DNA of 64,000 nt, taken from assembly GCA_046565505.1 (NCBI GenBank), contig JBKHYJ010000034.1:1-64000 (forward strand), written 5' to 3'. Shown here piece after piece: positions 19,137 to 27,890 of this stretch. The notes below the pieces were generated by a model that was given only the letters and a program-made list of their open reading frames with translations, did not search any database and had not been told where the DNA came from. The stretch comes from JBKHYJ01 sp046565505. Lineage in GTDB: Bacteria; Acidobacteriota; Blastocatellia; UBA7656. The stretch's first letter is position 1. Every line of letters begins with the position of its first letter. The translations under genes were made by a program, and so were the position numbers.

Positions 19137-20090
19137 CTAGCCGCCGGGCGAGACTCCGGCCCTCGCGGCATGCTCGCGGATTCTTTCGACGACCTCCGCG
19201 GCGAGCGCCAGCGCGCGGCGGCCTTCCGCCCCGCCCACTTCCACACGGGCTCCCGCGACTGCCGCCAGGAACGATTCAATCTCAAGCCGCAAAGGCTCGT
19301 CGCGCTCTACGGCGAGCGAGCGGCTCTCGAACGCCGGCCCGCCCTCGCCCGACTGCCTCACGGCCACCGTGGCCGCCTCCTGGGCCGAGTAATCGACCGA
19401 GACGTATTCGTGGGGCTGGAAGAACCTCAGCTTGCGTACCCGCTCCGAAGAGACGCGGCTCGCGGTCAGGTTCGCCACACACCCGTCGCGGAATTCAATC
19501 CGCGCGCTCGCTATGTCGATGCGCGGGGTGAGTATGGGCACGCCCGCCGCGCGCACTTCGAGCACGTCGCTTTCGACGAGCGACAGCACAACGTCTATGT
19601 CATGAATCATCAGGTCCATCACAACGTCTATGTCGAGGCTGCGGGGCGTGAAGACGCTCAGGCGGTGGGCCTCAAAAAATCTCGGCCGGGTGGCTACGCG
19701 CGCGGCGGCGATAAGCGCCGGGTTGAACCGTTCGAGGTGGCCGACCTGTAACACGGCGCCGCCGCGACCTGCGGCTGCGATTATGTCATCGGCCTCTTCG
19801 AGCGTGCGCGCTATGGGTTTTTCGACCAGCACGGCCACGCCCGATTCCAGCAGCTCGCATGCTATCGGGCGGTGCGAGACGGTCGGCACCGCGAGGCTCA
19901 CCGCATCGACGCCGCCGGCCATATCTCGATAGTCGGTGAAAAAGCTCGCGCCGTGGCGTTCGGCGACCGGCCGCCCGTTCGATTCGTTAATGTCGCAGAC
20001 GGCGACCAGGCGCGCCCGCTCTGAGTTCGCGTAGACGCGCGCGTGCTCGCGCCCGAAGTGGCCCGCGCCTATTACGGCGGCTCTTATCAT
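19137..20090 (-). CDS. Gfo/Idh/MocA family oxidoreductase
   Basis: 317 residues. The N-terminal Rossmann domain carries the nucleotide motif GAGHFGREH, the EKP catalytic-region motif (VLVEKPIA), and the VGHLERFNPA segment that I associate with the UDP-GlcNAc 3-dehydrogenase GnnA branch. The C-terminal alpha/beta domain binds the sugar. If the GnnA link holds, it would oxidise UDP-GlcNAc at C3 for a 3-amino sugar in lipid A; the lpx genes that usually accompany gnnA are not in the window, so this is a suggestion only. It is divergently placed against a lipid-type glycosyltransferase, which fits an envelope role. Confidence 0.85.
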   Translation of the reverse strand: MIRAAVIGAGHFGREHARVYANSERARLVAVCDINESNGRPVAERHGASFFTDYRDMAGGVDAVSLAVPTVSHRPIACELLESGVAVLVEKPIARTLEEADDIIAAAGRGGAVLQVGHLERFNPALIAAARVATRPRFFEAHRLSVFTPRSLDIDVVMDLMIHDIDVVLSLVESDVLEVRAAGVPILTPRIDIASARIEFRDGCVANLTASRVSSERVRKLRFFQPHEYVSVDYSAQEAATVAVRQSGEGGPAFESRSLAVERDEPLRLEIESFLAAVAGARVEVGGAEGRRALALAAEVVERIREHAARAGVSPGG

Positions 20091-20181
20091 CTGCTATCGT
20101 TCCATGACCGTAGGCTTGACCGAGACTCGCAAGCTACCTACACTGAATTATCGACGACACGGTTGCACAGGCGTTCACCAG

Positions 20182-21864
20182 ATGAAAGCTCCCCAGGATT
20201 CGGCTCTCACGTCAATCACTGATGAAGCAAAAATAATAGAGGAACGGGCACGCGCTGCCAAGCACCCTTACACCTTTCTCGCGGTGCTCGTGCTGCCGGC
20301 CGTCACGTTCTTTTTCGGCCTCGGCCTGCTCGCCCTCGTAGGCCCGGACGAGCCGCGTTATGCGGAGGTCGCGCGGGAAATGTTCGCGTCCGGCGATTAC
20401 GTGTCTCCGCGCCTGTGCGGCTGCCTGTGGTTTGAAAAGCCCGCGCTGCTTTATTGGATGTCGGCCGCTTCATACCACCTGTTTGGCGTGAGCGAATTCG
20501 CCGCGCGCTTTCCGTCCGCGGTCGCCGCCGCGGCCACGCTATTTTTTCTCTGCGGCGTATTGAGGCGCTTCGCTTCATACGGGCTGGCGCTGGCCGCGGG
20601 TCTGGTGCTCGCGACGAGCGGGATTTTTATCGCGTACGCGCGGGTCGCGATACCGGACATGGCTTTGACGGCGGCGATGACCGTGGCGCTGCTGTCGGGC
20701 TACGCGTCGAGGCTCTCCGCGGGCCGGGCGCGGCGGGGGTACTGGTCGCTCGCCTTCGCGGCGGCGGGGCTGGCGATGCTCGCCAAAGGGCTCGTCGGCA
20801 TCGCCCTCGTATTAACGATCCTCCTCATTTACTTCGCGGTGGCGGGACAACTGAAGGCCATTCGCCGGGCGGAGTGGGCCGCGGGGCTCGCGACCTCCGT
20901 TGCGGTGGCGGCCGTCTGGTATGCGCCGGTCATTGCAAAGCACGGGCGGCAATTCGTCGAAGAGTTTTTCGTCCGGCATCACTTCGAGCGGTACGTGGCA
21001 AACACGTTCGGGCACCCGCAGCCCTTTTACTTCTTCTTCGTCGTGGCCGCCGCCGGAGTCGCCCCCTGGACCTTTTTCCTGCTGCCCGCGATGGCCCGGA
21101 TTAGAAGGCTCGCGCCCGGCGGCGGCGGGCGGGATGCGCTGCTCGCGTTCTCTTGGATATGGGCGGCGGCCCCTATACTCTTTTTCTCGTTCTCGGGCTC
21201 GAAGCTGCCCGGCTACATTTTGCCGGCCTTCCCTGCCTTCGCGATAATCATAGGGTCGGAAGTCGAGCGGTTCTCCCGCGGCGAGCGCGGCCTGCTCGTA
21301 AAGGCGGCCGCGCTGATGACGGCGCTCCTGCTCGTGGCGGCGGGGGTGGCATTTATTCTTTATACGAATCGCATGTCGGCCGAGGTGAGTGGGTGGCGAT
21401 GGGGCCCATATGGCCTGCCGTTGGCGACGGCCCTGGTCGCCGTCTGCCTGCTGGCGCGGCGTCAGTTGTTCGCGGCCGGCGTGGCTTCAGTGGTGCTGAG
21501 CGTCGTGGTCGCGACGGTGATCCTGCTCTTCCCAAAATTGAACGACGAGAAGAGCCTGAAGTCGCTTTCGCTGCAAGCCGCCGCCGCGCTCAGGCCGGGC
21601 GAGCGCATAGCGTTCTTCATAAGGAAAGAGTTCGCGCCGGTCTTCTACGCCGAAGGCCGCGTCGTGTGCGGCGTGGGAGACATGGACGTATTCAACGCAT
21701 TGCGCGAAGACATCCTCGCGTCGGCGCTTGAGCACGAGCAGAGCCTGGTCGTGATTACGAATTCCAACTGGCGCGCGGGGCTGGAAAGCTACCCGCGGTT
21801 CAACACGGAATTGTTGGCGGAGCAGGGCGATGCGCTCGCCTTCAGAGTCTCTCTGAAACGATGA
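20182..21864 (+). CDS. ArnT-like GT-C glycosyltransferase (GT83/PMT family)
   Basis: About 560 residues from ATG 20182. An in-frame ATG at 20104 would leave only 13 bp to the divergent gene, no room for two promoters. A first membrane helix is followed by a periplasmic loop with the GT-C acidic motif in GPDEPRYAEVAREM, then about eleven more helices and a C-terminal soluble domain. ArnT-type enzymes move a sugar from undecaprenyl phosphate to lipid A or other acceptors on the periplasmic face. Donor and acceptor are not determined by sequence. The adjacent sugar oxidoreductase on the other strand suggests envelope glycan modification. Confidence 0.88.
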   Translation: MKAPQDSALTSITDEAKIIEERARAAKHPYTFLAVLVLPAVTFFFGLGLLALVGPDEPRYAEVAREMFASGDYVSPRLCGCLWFEKPALLYWMSAASYHLFGVSEFAARFPSAVAAAATLFFLCGVLRRFASYGLALAAGLVLATSGIFIAYARVAIPDMALTAAMTVALLSGYASRLSAGRARRGYWSLAFAAAGLAMLAKGLVGIALVLTILLIYFAVAGQLKAIRRAEWAAGLATSVAVAAVWYAPVIAKHGRQFVEEFFVRHHFERYVANTFGHPQPFYFFFVVAAAGVAPWTFFLLPAMARIRRLAPGGGGRDALLAFSWIWAAAPILFFSFSGSKLPGYILPAFPAFAIIIGSEVERFSRGERGLLVKAAALMTALLLVAAGVAFILYTNRMSAEVSGWRWGPYGLPLATALVAVCLLARRQLFAAGVASVVLSVVVATVILLFPKLNDEKSLKSLSLQAAAALRPGERIAFFIRKEFAPVFYAEGRVVCGVGDMDVFNALREDILASALEHEQSLVVITNSNWRAGLESYPRFNTELLAEQGDALAFRVSLKR

Positions 21865-21981
21865 ACGCGATGAATGAAGGCGTCGGATTCGGCCGGCCAT
21901 AGCCCCCGATCATACAACCTGCGGCAAAGCGTACGCGGCAGGCGGCTGTCACCCGCCGCCGATCATTTCTTCGCGGGCCTG

Positions 21982-22977
21982 TTATTTCTTCGCGAGCCTG
22001 TCGGACGCCAGAGGAATCGCCTGTTGGAAGAATGCCACCACTCTCGAATCGTATTCAGATGACGCCTTGTCGTAGAGCCGATCCAGGCGTGATTGCGCCA
22101 GCTCGACCAGCTCCTTCTGATCCTTGGTGGAGCTGTAGAGGTCTCGCGTCATGGTTTCGTAAGCGCCTGAATCTTTCGCCGTGATGAACAGGAATCGGCG
22201 GCCCGACGCGGCGACGACCGATTCGAGGGCCGGCGCGGAGTCTTCGCGCCTCATCAAATACATTTGCATCGCGAGCTCCGTCAGGCGCGCAGTCGCCGGG
22301 GCGTCGATCGAGCGATTGACCATCGGGCTGTCGGCCCCCACCATAGACCTCAGCTGATACTTGATGAAGTGCGCCACATCCGGGTAGACCGAATCAATCG
22401 CCACGGCCTTCACGGCCGGGTCCTGTGACGAAGCCACCAGCGAGATGTAGCCGCCCATCTCGACGCCATACAGTCCGACCCGCCCATCCAGGAGCGGCTG
22501 ACCGGCTTCCGTCTTCTTCTCTTTAAGGTACTTGATCGCCGACAGCAAGTCGTCTTTCTCATACGTCCCGAGGCCCGACCACTTGACGGTACTTTCCCCA
22601 TGCCCGCGCATGTCATAGACGAGGACATGGTAGCCCGCCTTCCACACCTCGAAAGCGAGCGTCAATATCTCGGAGCGGTTCGACCCATAGGCGTGGCTCA
22701 GAATCACGGCGGGCGCGGGCTTGCCCCTGCTCAGGAACCAGCCCACCGATTCGGTCGCGTCGGAGTTCTTCCACTTCTCGTCGAACCACATGGGTTTTTG
22801 AAGGATGATTTGAAAGTCGCGCGGCGTGCTGTATAGCTGCGTGCGCGGCGGGTGAGTGAGGCGATGAATGAGGTAAAAGTCCAGGGTCCCGACGCCCACA
22901 AAAAATACTAACACCGCGGGAATGAACGCCCAAAGGATGCGCTTGAGCGTCACGCGCTTAGATTTTGAAATTATCAT
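21982..22977 (-). CDS. Membrane-anchored alpha/beta-hydrolase-fold protein lacking the nucleophile
   Basis: 331 residues. An N-terminal membrane helix (about 12-36) is followed by an alpha/beta-hydrolase domain with recognisable HAYGSNRSE, VYDMRGHGES and the nucleophile elbow. At the elbow the expected GxSxG reads GVEMGG: Glu173 (codon GAG, 22461-22459) stands where serine should be. The C-terminal part, where the catalytic histidine normally lies, has no histidine at all. So two of three triad residues are missing and it is probably not a serine hydrolase. It may be a pseudoenzyme that binds ligand or protein at the periplasmic face. It sits alone, convergent with the glycosyltransferase gene. 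Confidence 0.85.
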   Translation of the reverse strand: MIISKSKRVTLKRILWAFIPAVLVFFVGVGTLDFYLIHRLTHPPRTQLYSTPRDFQIILQKPMWFDEKWKNSDATESVGWFLSRGKPAPAVILSHAYGSNRSEILTLAFEVWKAGYHVLVYDMRGHGESTVKWSGLGTYEKDDLLSAIKYLKEKKTEAGQPLLDGRVGLYGVEMGGYISLVASSQDPAVKAVAIDSVYPDVAHFIKYQLRSMVGADSPMVNRSIDAPATARLTELAMQMYLMRREDSAPALESVVAASGRRFLFITAKDSGAYETMTRDLYSSTKDQKELVELAQSRLDRLYDKASSEYDSRVVAFFQQAIPLASDRLAKK

Positions 22978-23107
22978 AGCCGTAGACCATGCGGGGCGGG
23001 ATGAAACGGGAGGGGCATCGGCAAGCTTCGGGAGGTCACGCAGAGCGGGGCCGGCTACACGCGCGAGTATACCTCAGGCCTCGATTATTGCAATAGTTAT
23101 TGGCCGG

Positions 23108-23215
23108 GGCGGCGGGCAGAGGGCATGACCCGCTGCGGGCCTGCGCACACCGTCCGCGTTGATCGCCGGACGGAACGTCTGCCGCCTCCCGGGCCCCCGC
23201 CTTTTGCCCGCCGCC
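23108..23215. repeat. Inverted repeat with 11-bp perfect arms
   Basis: GGCGGCGGGCA (23108-23118) and TGCCCGCCGCC (23205-23215) are exact reverse complements with about 86 bp between them. The arms resemble those of the hairpin at 12206-12263 and a shorter piece near 21940-21962, suggesting a dispersed family. Confidence 0.55.
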
Positions 23216-23245
23216 TGACCCCCGCCTCCCGCGGCCGGCGGTTCA

Positions 23246-23275
23246 TTGACAGCCGCGCGAGGGCTTTCGTAAACT
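23246..23275 (+). promoter_or_regulatory. Sigma70-type promoter of ruvA
   Basis: TTGACA (23246-23251), an 18-bp spacer and TAAACT (23270-23275) lie 30 bp ahead of the ruvA start. The perfect -35 makes this a good candidate. No repeat like the lexA operator is visible in it. Confidence 0.6.
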
Positions 23276-23305
23276 CAAACTCAAGAGTGAGCGGGGGGCT
23301 TTGAT

Positions 23306-23917
23306 TTGATAGCGCAATTGACCGGCAAACTTACTCAGAAACAGCCCAACATAATCATCATCGATGTCGGCGGGGTCGGCTACGAAGTCACCATCCCCGT
23401 GTCCACCTTCTATGAGCTGGGCGACCCGGGCTCCGACGTGTCGCTTAGAATTCAGACTAACGTCAGGGAAGATTCGATACAGCTATTCGGCTTTTGGACC
23501 GCGCGCGAGAAGGAGCTTTTTTTGCGGCTCACGAGTGTTACGGGCATCGGGCCGAAGCTGGCAATAACCATGCTGTCGGGGATGCCGGCGGCAGAGTTAA
23601 TCAATGCCATAAGGGGCAACGACCTCGTGCGGCTTACGGCCATACCGGGCGTGGGTAAAAAGACCGCCGAGCGCGTCGTGGTCGAGCTGCGCGATAAGGT
23701 CGCCGCCATTTCCGCCGAAGAGGACGCCGGGCTTGCCGTGCCGCGCGCGGCGGGGGTCGGCGGGGAGGACGTGCGGGACGATACGGTCGGCGCCTTGATG
23801 GCGCTCGGCTACCCGAAGGCCGTGGCGGAGAAGGCGGTCGCGGCGGCCATGCGCGAAGACGGCGACCACTCGATCGAAGCCGTGTTGAAGCGCTCGCTCA
23901 AGCGGCTGTCGCGGTGA
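23306..23917 (+). CDS. ruvA: Holliday junction branch migration subunit RuvA
   Basis: 203 residues, normal for RuvA. The N-terminal OB-fold (about 1-62), tandem helix-hairpin-helix domain (about 70-135, with VTGIGPKLAITMLSG and IPGVGKKTAERVVVEL) and C-terminal RuvB-binding domain (about 155-203, ALMALGYPKAVAEKAV) are all present. RuvA binds the four-way junction and loads RuvB. It starts at TTG 23306 with a GGGGG ribosome site seven bases before. ruvB and ruvC are not in the window. Confidence 0.96.
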   Translation: MIAQLTGKLTQKQPNIIIIDVGGVGYEVTIPVSTFYELGDPGSDVSLRIQTNVREDSIQLFGFWTAREKELFLRLTSVTGIGPKLAITMLSGMPAAELINAIRGNDLVRLTAIPGVGKKTAERVVVELRDKVAAISAEEDAGLAVPRAAGVGGEDVRDDTVGALMALGYPKAVAEKAVAAAMREDGDHSIEAVLKRSLKRLSR

Positions 23918-24017
23918 GCGGACGGGCGGCGACTGGCCCGCCGGGGAGACCAGTCGGTGGCATTTCGCAATGCGGAATCCGAGAATAAAAATATAATCAT
24001 TTCGCTACCCTTTATGA

Positions 24018-24046
24018 TTGATTTTTTAGAACGGCTTCCATATAAT
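24018..24046 (+). promoter_or_regulatory. Near-consensus promoter of the dnaC-like gene
   Basis: TTGATT (24018-24023), a 17-bp spacer and a perfect TATAAT (24041-24046) precede the ATG at 24116 by about 70 bp. A second TATAAT at 23992-23997 lacks a good -35. Confidence 0.7.
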
Positions 24047-24115
24047 CGCGCACGTTCTAGGTCAGAGATCCCCACTCTCAAGCTGTATTTCGACCTAACA
24101 GCAGGGAACTATTAA

Positions 24116-24853
24116 ATGTTAGCTGAGTCGGCAAACATTAAGGTTGCTCCGTGCCCGTCTTGCGGCGGCACCGGGTGGGAGCTTGTCGAAGGCAAGGGCG
24201 TCCGCCAATGCCAGTGCAAGAAGACCGCGCGCCCCGAGGTGCTGCTCCAGCAGGCTCGAATCCCCAACCGCTTCACGCACTGCGCGCTGGATAATTTTGA
24301 ATTGCTCCAGCCCTCGCTTCACCGCGCGCTGATGAACACGAAGAAGTTCGTCGAAGAGTACCCGGTCGTTGACGTGGGGTTGCTCTACCTGGGGAGGTGC
24401 GGCGTGGGGAAGACGCACCTGGCGGTCGCGGCGATGAAGGAGATAATCAAGAAGGGCATAGCCGGAATGTTTTACGACTTCCGCGACTTGCTGAAGGAGA
24501 TTCAGGACAGCTACAACCCGAACACTCACACCTCGGAGTTGAAGATCCTCGCGCCGATATTCGACGCGGACGTGCTGGTGCTCGACGAGCTTGGCGCGAG
24601 CAAGCCCACGGAGTGGGTGCAGGAGACCATCACACACATCATCAACAAGCGGTATAACGATAAGAAGGTCACCATCTTCACTTCTAATTACCTGGACATC
24701 CCCATCGGCTCGGCGTACGACGAAACCCTGACCGACCGCGTGGGCGTGCGGCTCCGCTCGCGGCTGCACGAGATGTGCAGGCTCATCCCGATGGAAGGCG
24801 ACGATTACCGCGAGATACTCAAGAACCGGCGCGGCGGCCGCTTCTCGTCTTAA
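24116..24853 (+). CDS. DnaC/DnaI-like helicase-loader ATPase
   Basis: 245 residues. The N-terminal zinc-finger-like region holds CPSCGGTG and CQC. The AAA+ domain follows with Walker A GRCGVGKTHL, Walker B VLVLDELG, a sensor stretch TIFTSNYLD and the arginine-bearing DRVGVRLRSRLHE. This is the architecture of DnaC/DnaI loaders that place the replicative helicase on DNA; IstB of IS21 is similar, but there is no transposase or terminal repeat here. It is monocistronic, with its own strong promoter. Confidence 0.88.
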   Translation: MLAESANIKVAPCPSCGGTGWELVEGKGVRQCQCKKTARPEVLLQQARIPNRFTHCALDNFELLQPSLHRALMNTKKFVEEYPVVDVGLLYLGRCGVGKTHLAVAAMKEIIKKGIAGMFYDFRDLLKEIQDSYNPNTHTSELKILAPIFDADVLVLDELGASKPTEWVQETITHIINKRYNDKKVTIFTSNYLDIPIGSAYDETLTDRVGVRLRSRLHEMCRLIPMEGDDYREILKNRRGGRFSS

Positions 24854-24934
24854 TTCTCGTCCGCGGGCATCCCGCTTTAATACCCTTCACGCTAATGTCT
24901 CCCGTCAATGTCCTTCTCGTAAAGTCTCCGGCCG

Positions 24935-24956
24935 CTTCAAATCAACTTCAAATCAA
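24935..24956. repeat. Perfect 11-bp tandem repeat
   Basis: CTTCAAATCAA occurs twice back to back (24935-24945 and 24946-24956), about 105 bp before the decayed collagen-like gene. It could be a remnant regulatory site of that gene; nothing more can be said. Confidence 0.6.
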
Positions 24957-25061
24957 CAGTCAGTAACAAATGTGACATGTTGGATTGTCTGGAGAAAGTA
25001 GATAGCCCATACTGCTTGCCGGGCACGGCCACATGAAATCAAATTCGGGAATGGGTCACCT

Positions 25062-26110
25062 ATGAAGAGGTCTCTGCTTTCAATCTTCCTGGTTACATTG
25101 CTTCACTTTGCACGGCGTCGCCGTTTCAGGCACGACCAGCAAGAAAAACTTTGTACCGCAGAATAATAAAGCATACGAACAAGCCGCGCTCCGGCGGAAA
25201 GAGCCGTGAGGCGTGATTTCGAGCCCGCACGTGAATTGCTGCTTGAAAAAGGCGTCCCCTTTGAACCCGACGCGCTGCTGGAAGAAGACTGGCCTACAAG
25301 GTTGGCGCCGATGCTTGCTCAAATGCCAGAGATGCAAATAACCGGCTATCACAACGACGGCAACCGGAGGGCAGGGGGTGACTGGTGCGGATGGCGGCAA
25401 CGGTAATCCGGGCGGCCCTGAGGGACCAAGTAATAAGGGTAATGATGGAACTCCTTACTCAGGACGAATAAATGATGGGGACACCATGCTCTACGATATA
25501 TACCAGCGGCGGTATCGGTGGGAAGGGAGGACCAGGGTCGCCTGGATCACCTGGAGCGCCGGGGGGCACTGGTGGCGAGGGCGGGACTGGTGCCACCTGC
25601 CAATGTAGCGAGGGGGGAGCAGGCACAGGCGGGAAAGGAGGCACAGCAGGTTGAGGCGGGAGAGGTGGTCAAGGCGGTAAAGGAGGTAAGGGGGGGGACG
25701 GGGGAGACGGTAATGATATCACGCCGAGCGTCCCCTGCAATTACGACCCATCTCGCATTACGGCGCATACCGGCGGCGCAGGATCGGGTGGCGACGGAGC
25801 GTCAGGAGGCCATGCCGGGACTGCGGGAGCCCCCGGAGCAAGAGGCGCTCCCGGAACCAATTTTTACTGCGCCTCTTCCAATGGAAGATTTGGTGCCGCA
25901 GGCGATCCCGGTGATAGCTTTGGACCGACCCCGGCCACTCCCGCATCAGAACCCGGTGACCTTCCGGGAGCATCCGGTGGCCTTACACTTAATTACCGCT
26001 GCGTCTACGAAGGACTCGACTACAAAGAATCGAAACGAGTCGATTCCACATGGCCTCTTTTACCGTTCGGCGCAGTTCCGCTGATGCGGGCATTCACCGC
26101 CGCCCTGTGA
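25062..26110 (+). pseudogene. Decayed gene for a secreted collagen-like glycine-rich protein
   Basis: No single frame spans this kilobase, but coding-like segments can be joined. ATG 25062 begins a signal peptide (MKRSLLSIFLVTLLHFA). The next frame continues from about 25111 (GVAVSGTTSKKNFVPQNN) to a stop near 25207. The first frame then resumes with ARELLLEKGVPFEPDALL to about 25360. Another frame gives TGADGGNGNPGG to about 25465, and the third carries Gly-X-Y repeats (GGPGSPGSPGAPGG) from about 25490 to an in-frame TGA at 25652. That last frame is then open again, still glycine-rich, to 26110. So there are about four frameshifts and one nonsense change (a glycine GGA to TGA would explain it). 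The intact protein would have been about 340 residues, exported, with a collagen-like tail holding cysteine clusters (CQCSEGG). The end overlaps the tolC 3' end. Confidence 0.75.
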
Positions 26111-27863
26111 CGGCCGGGGCCAGCTCGACGTTCGCGGAGGTCAGAGTCGTCCCCATCACTCGCTGAAGGTCAGAGATGGCTTTGTTGTAATCTGTCATCG
26201 CGCGCAGCTCGCGGCCCCGCGCTTCGGACAAGGCGTTCTGCCGCTCCAGCACGAGGTAGGTCGTGGAGAACCCGCCCTGAAACCGCCGCTGCTCGCTTTC
26301 GAGTTGTTTCTGGGCCGCCTCGCGCGAGGCCCGCGCGCTCTCGACTCGCTGCCGCCCCGTGTCCACGGCCTGGAGCGCGTTGCGCACCTCAGCTTCGATT
26401 GCCTGTTCGAGAGTCTTGCGCTGCGCCCCTATCTTGCGCCCCTCCGCGACCGCCCGGCCTAGCTGGGCCTCACTCGTGCGATTCCTCAGCGGGAAGTTGA
26501 ACCCCAGCCCGAAACGGATAGTGCGAAAGTCGTTGCTGAAGAGATTGCGAAGGCTCTGCCCATACCCTCCCAGCAAAAATCCTGGCAACTCGCCGCCCGG
26601 CGGGACTACTACAGGGGGTAGCCCCAGCCTGTCTGACAGCGTGTTCACGCGGTCGAGCAGTAAAGTAGTCGTGCCCGCGAATGGGTTGCCCGTCAGGACC
26701 GGCGCGCCGCTCAGCCCCGTCGAGGTGTAAGAGGCTATCAGGTCAACCTGAGGCTTCGTCTGGTTCTCAAAGTATTTTACATCCACCTTGTTTATCTCTT
26801 GCTGAAGGTCGTTCTGCGCAAGCTCCGGGCGGTTGACGAATGCCGCGGCCACCGCGTCGCTCAGGCTGTAGCCGATGCCCCGAACTTCCGGCGATTCGCT
26901 CGGGATTATGGGCTGGCCCCACGCGCCATCCGTCCTGTCGCGGAGTATCAACTGCTTGAGCGCGTTTTCCGCGCGCGTGACCGATTCGAGTGCGGTCAGC
27001 ACGTCTTCGTTCCTCTTCTCCAATTCGACCTCGACGGACACAAGCTCTATGGGCGCAAGCGTGCCCTCATCGACCATGCGCTTGTTGCGCCCGAGCTGCG
27101 TGCGCGCAAGCTCGACCGACTCGCGCCGAATCTCCGCGTCTCTCAACGCGAAAGCGAGGTCCCAATAGGCGCGCTGCACGCGCGAAACTATGTCTATGGC
27201 CTTCTGGCGGAACTGGCTGTCTGTTAGGTCGAGCCTGCGGTTGGCGACGCGGATCCGGCGGCGCACGTCGTCGATTGAAAAGCTGCGCAGTATAGGCTGG
27301 CGAATCTGCACGTTGAGCGCGGTGTTGTACTGCGGGTTGAGGGACACGAACTGGCTGTTGGTGTCCCCGCGTGAATTGGTGAACTGCGCGAGCCAAGAGC
27401 CGCCGGTAGGCAATAACTGCTGCGCCGTAAAATCGTAATTCAAAGTCTTCGTCGTCAGCGCGCCGTTCGCCCCGCCTTGGAGCAGCGACCCGACCGGTAT
27501 CGTCCGCTGCTCGTAATAAGTCGATGCGCCGACCCCTATGTCGGTCGCGCCTCTGGCGGCGAAGAGGTCGTACTCGGACTGCCGCACGTTGATGCGCTCG
27601 ACTTCAAGCTCCTGGTTGTTGCCGAGCGCCATCTTCACCGCGTCGAACAGCGTCAGCGCGAGCGGCCGGCTCTCGTCCACCCCGACCCGCCTCGCCTGAT
27701 CATTCGCGGTCGGTGCCGAAGGTTGTTGGGACTCGCGGGCGGGGCTCTGCGCGGGACTCACCACCTGCGCGGCGGCCGGGGCCGACGCCGAGATCGCGAG
27801 CGCGACTGTGAATGCCGTGAGCCGGCTCATTCGGTTCTTGGCGAGCATTGATTTAACTCTCAT
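26094..27863 (-). CDS. TolC-family outer membrane efflux protein
   Basis: 589 residues from ATG 27863, preceded by GGGTGA; a GTG at 27872 is possible. The signal peptide ends near AAAQV. After it come two repeats of the TolC helical-barrel fold with long coiled-coil helices (for example AQRKTLEQAIEAEVRNALQAV) and short beta segments. It forms the outer-membrane exit duct of the pump encoded upstream. The C-terminal barrel segment RDLQRVMGTTL-like sequence is typical. It is the last gene of the tetR-MFP-RND-tolC operon, 27 bp after the RND gene. Confidence 0.94.
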   Translation of the reverse strand: MRVKSMLAKNRMSRLTAFTVALAISASAPAAAQVVSPAQSPARESQQPSAPTANDQARRVGVDESRPLALTLFDAVKMALGNNQELEVERINVRQSEYDLFAARGATDIGVGASTYYEQRTIPVGSLLQGGANGALTTKTLNYDFTAQQLLPTGGSWLAQFTNSRGDTNSQFVSLNPQYNTALNVQIRQPILRSFSIDDVRRRIRVANRRLDLTDSQFRQKAIDIVSRVQRAYWDLAFALRDAEIRRESVELARTQLGRNKRMVDEGTLAPIELVSVEVELEKRNEDVLTALESVTRAENALKQLILRDRTDGAWGQPIIPSESPEVRGIGYSLSDAVAAAFVNRPELAQNDLQQEINKVDVKYFENQTKPQVDLIASYTSTGLSGAPVLTGNPFAGTTTLLLDRVNTLSDRLGLPPVVVPPGGELPGFLLGGYGQSLRNLFSNDFRTIRFGLGFNFPLRNRTSEAQLGRAVAEGRKIGAQRKTLEQAIEAEVRNALQAVDTGRQRVESARASREAAQKQLESEQRRFQGGFSTTYLVLERQNALSEARGRELRAMTDYNKAISDLQRVMGTTLTSANVELAPAVTGRR

Positions 27864-27890
27864 ACTTATCACCCGTTGATCTTGATCCTC

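Larger units (their letters stand above)
22978..23305. other. Intergenic region upstream of ruvA
   Basis: 328 bp between divergent genes. No coding frame is convincing. It contains a long-armed GC-rich inverted repeat and the ruvA promoter, each listed separately. Confidence 0.6.

Noticed and set aside
17855..19285. MFS gene starting at 19285
   Set aside because: The first 71 codons are arginine-rich, overlap the end of the upstream gene, and ATG 19072 has an ideal ribosome site directly before the first membrane helix.
24116..24853. DnaC-like ATPase as IstB of an IS21 element
   Set aside because: No IstA transposase, terminal inverted repeats or target duplication nearby, and the gene has its own strong promoter and an N-terminal zinc-finger-like region.
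25518..26084. 188-codon frame in the collagen-like region as a real gene
   Set aside because: The neighbouring frame carries Gly-X-Y repeats and cysteine clusters in the same stretch. This frame is the shifted reading of those repeats and lacks a ribosome site.
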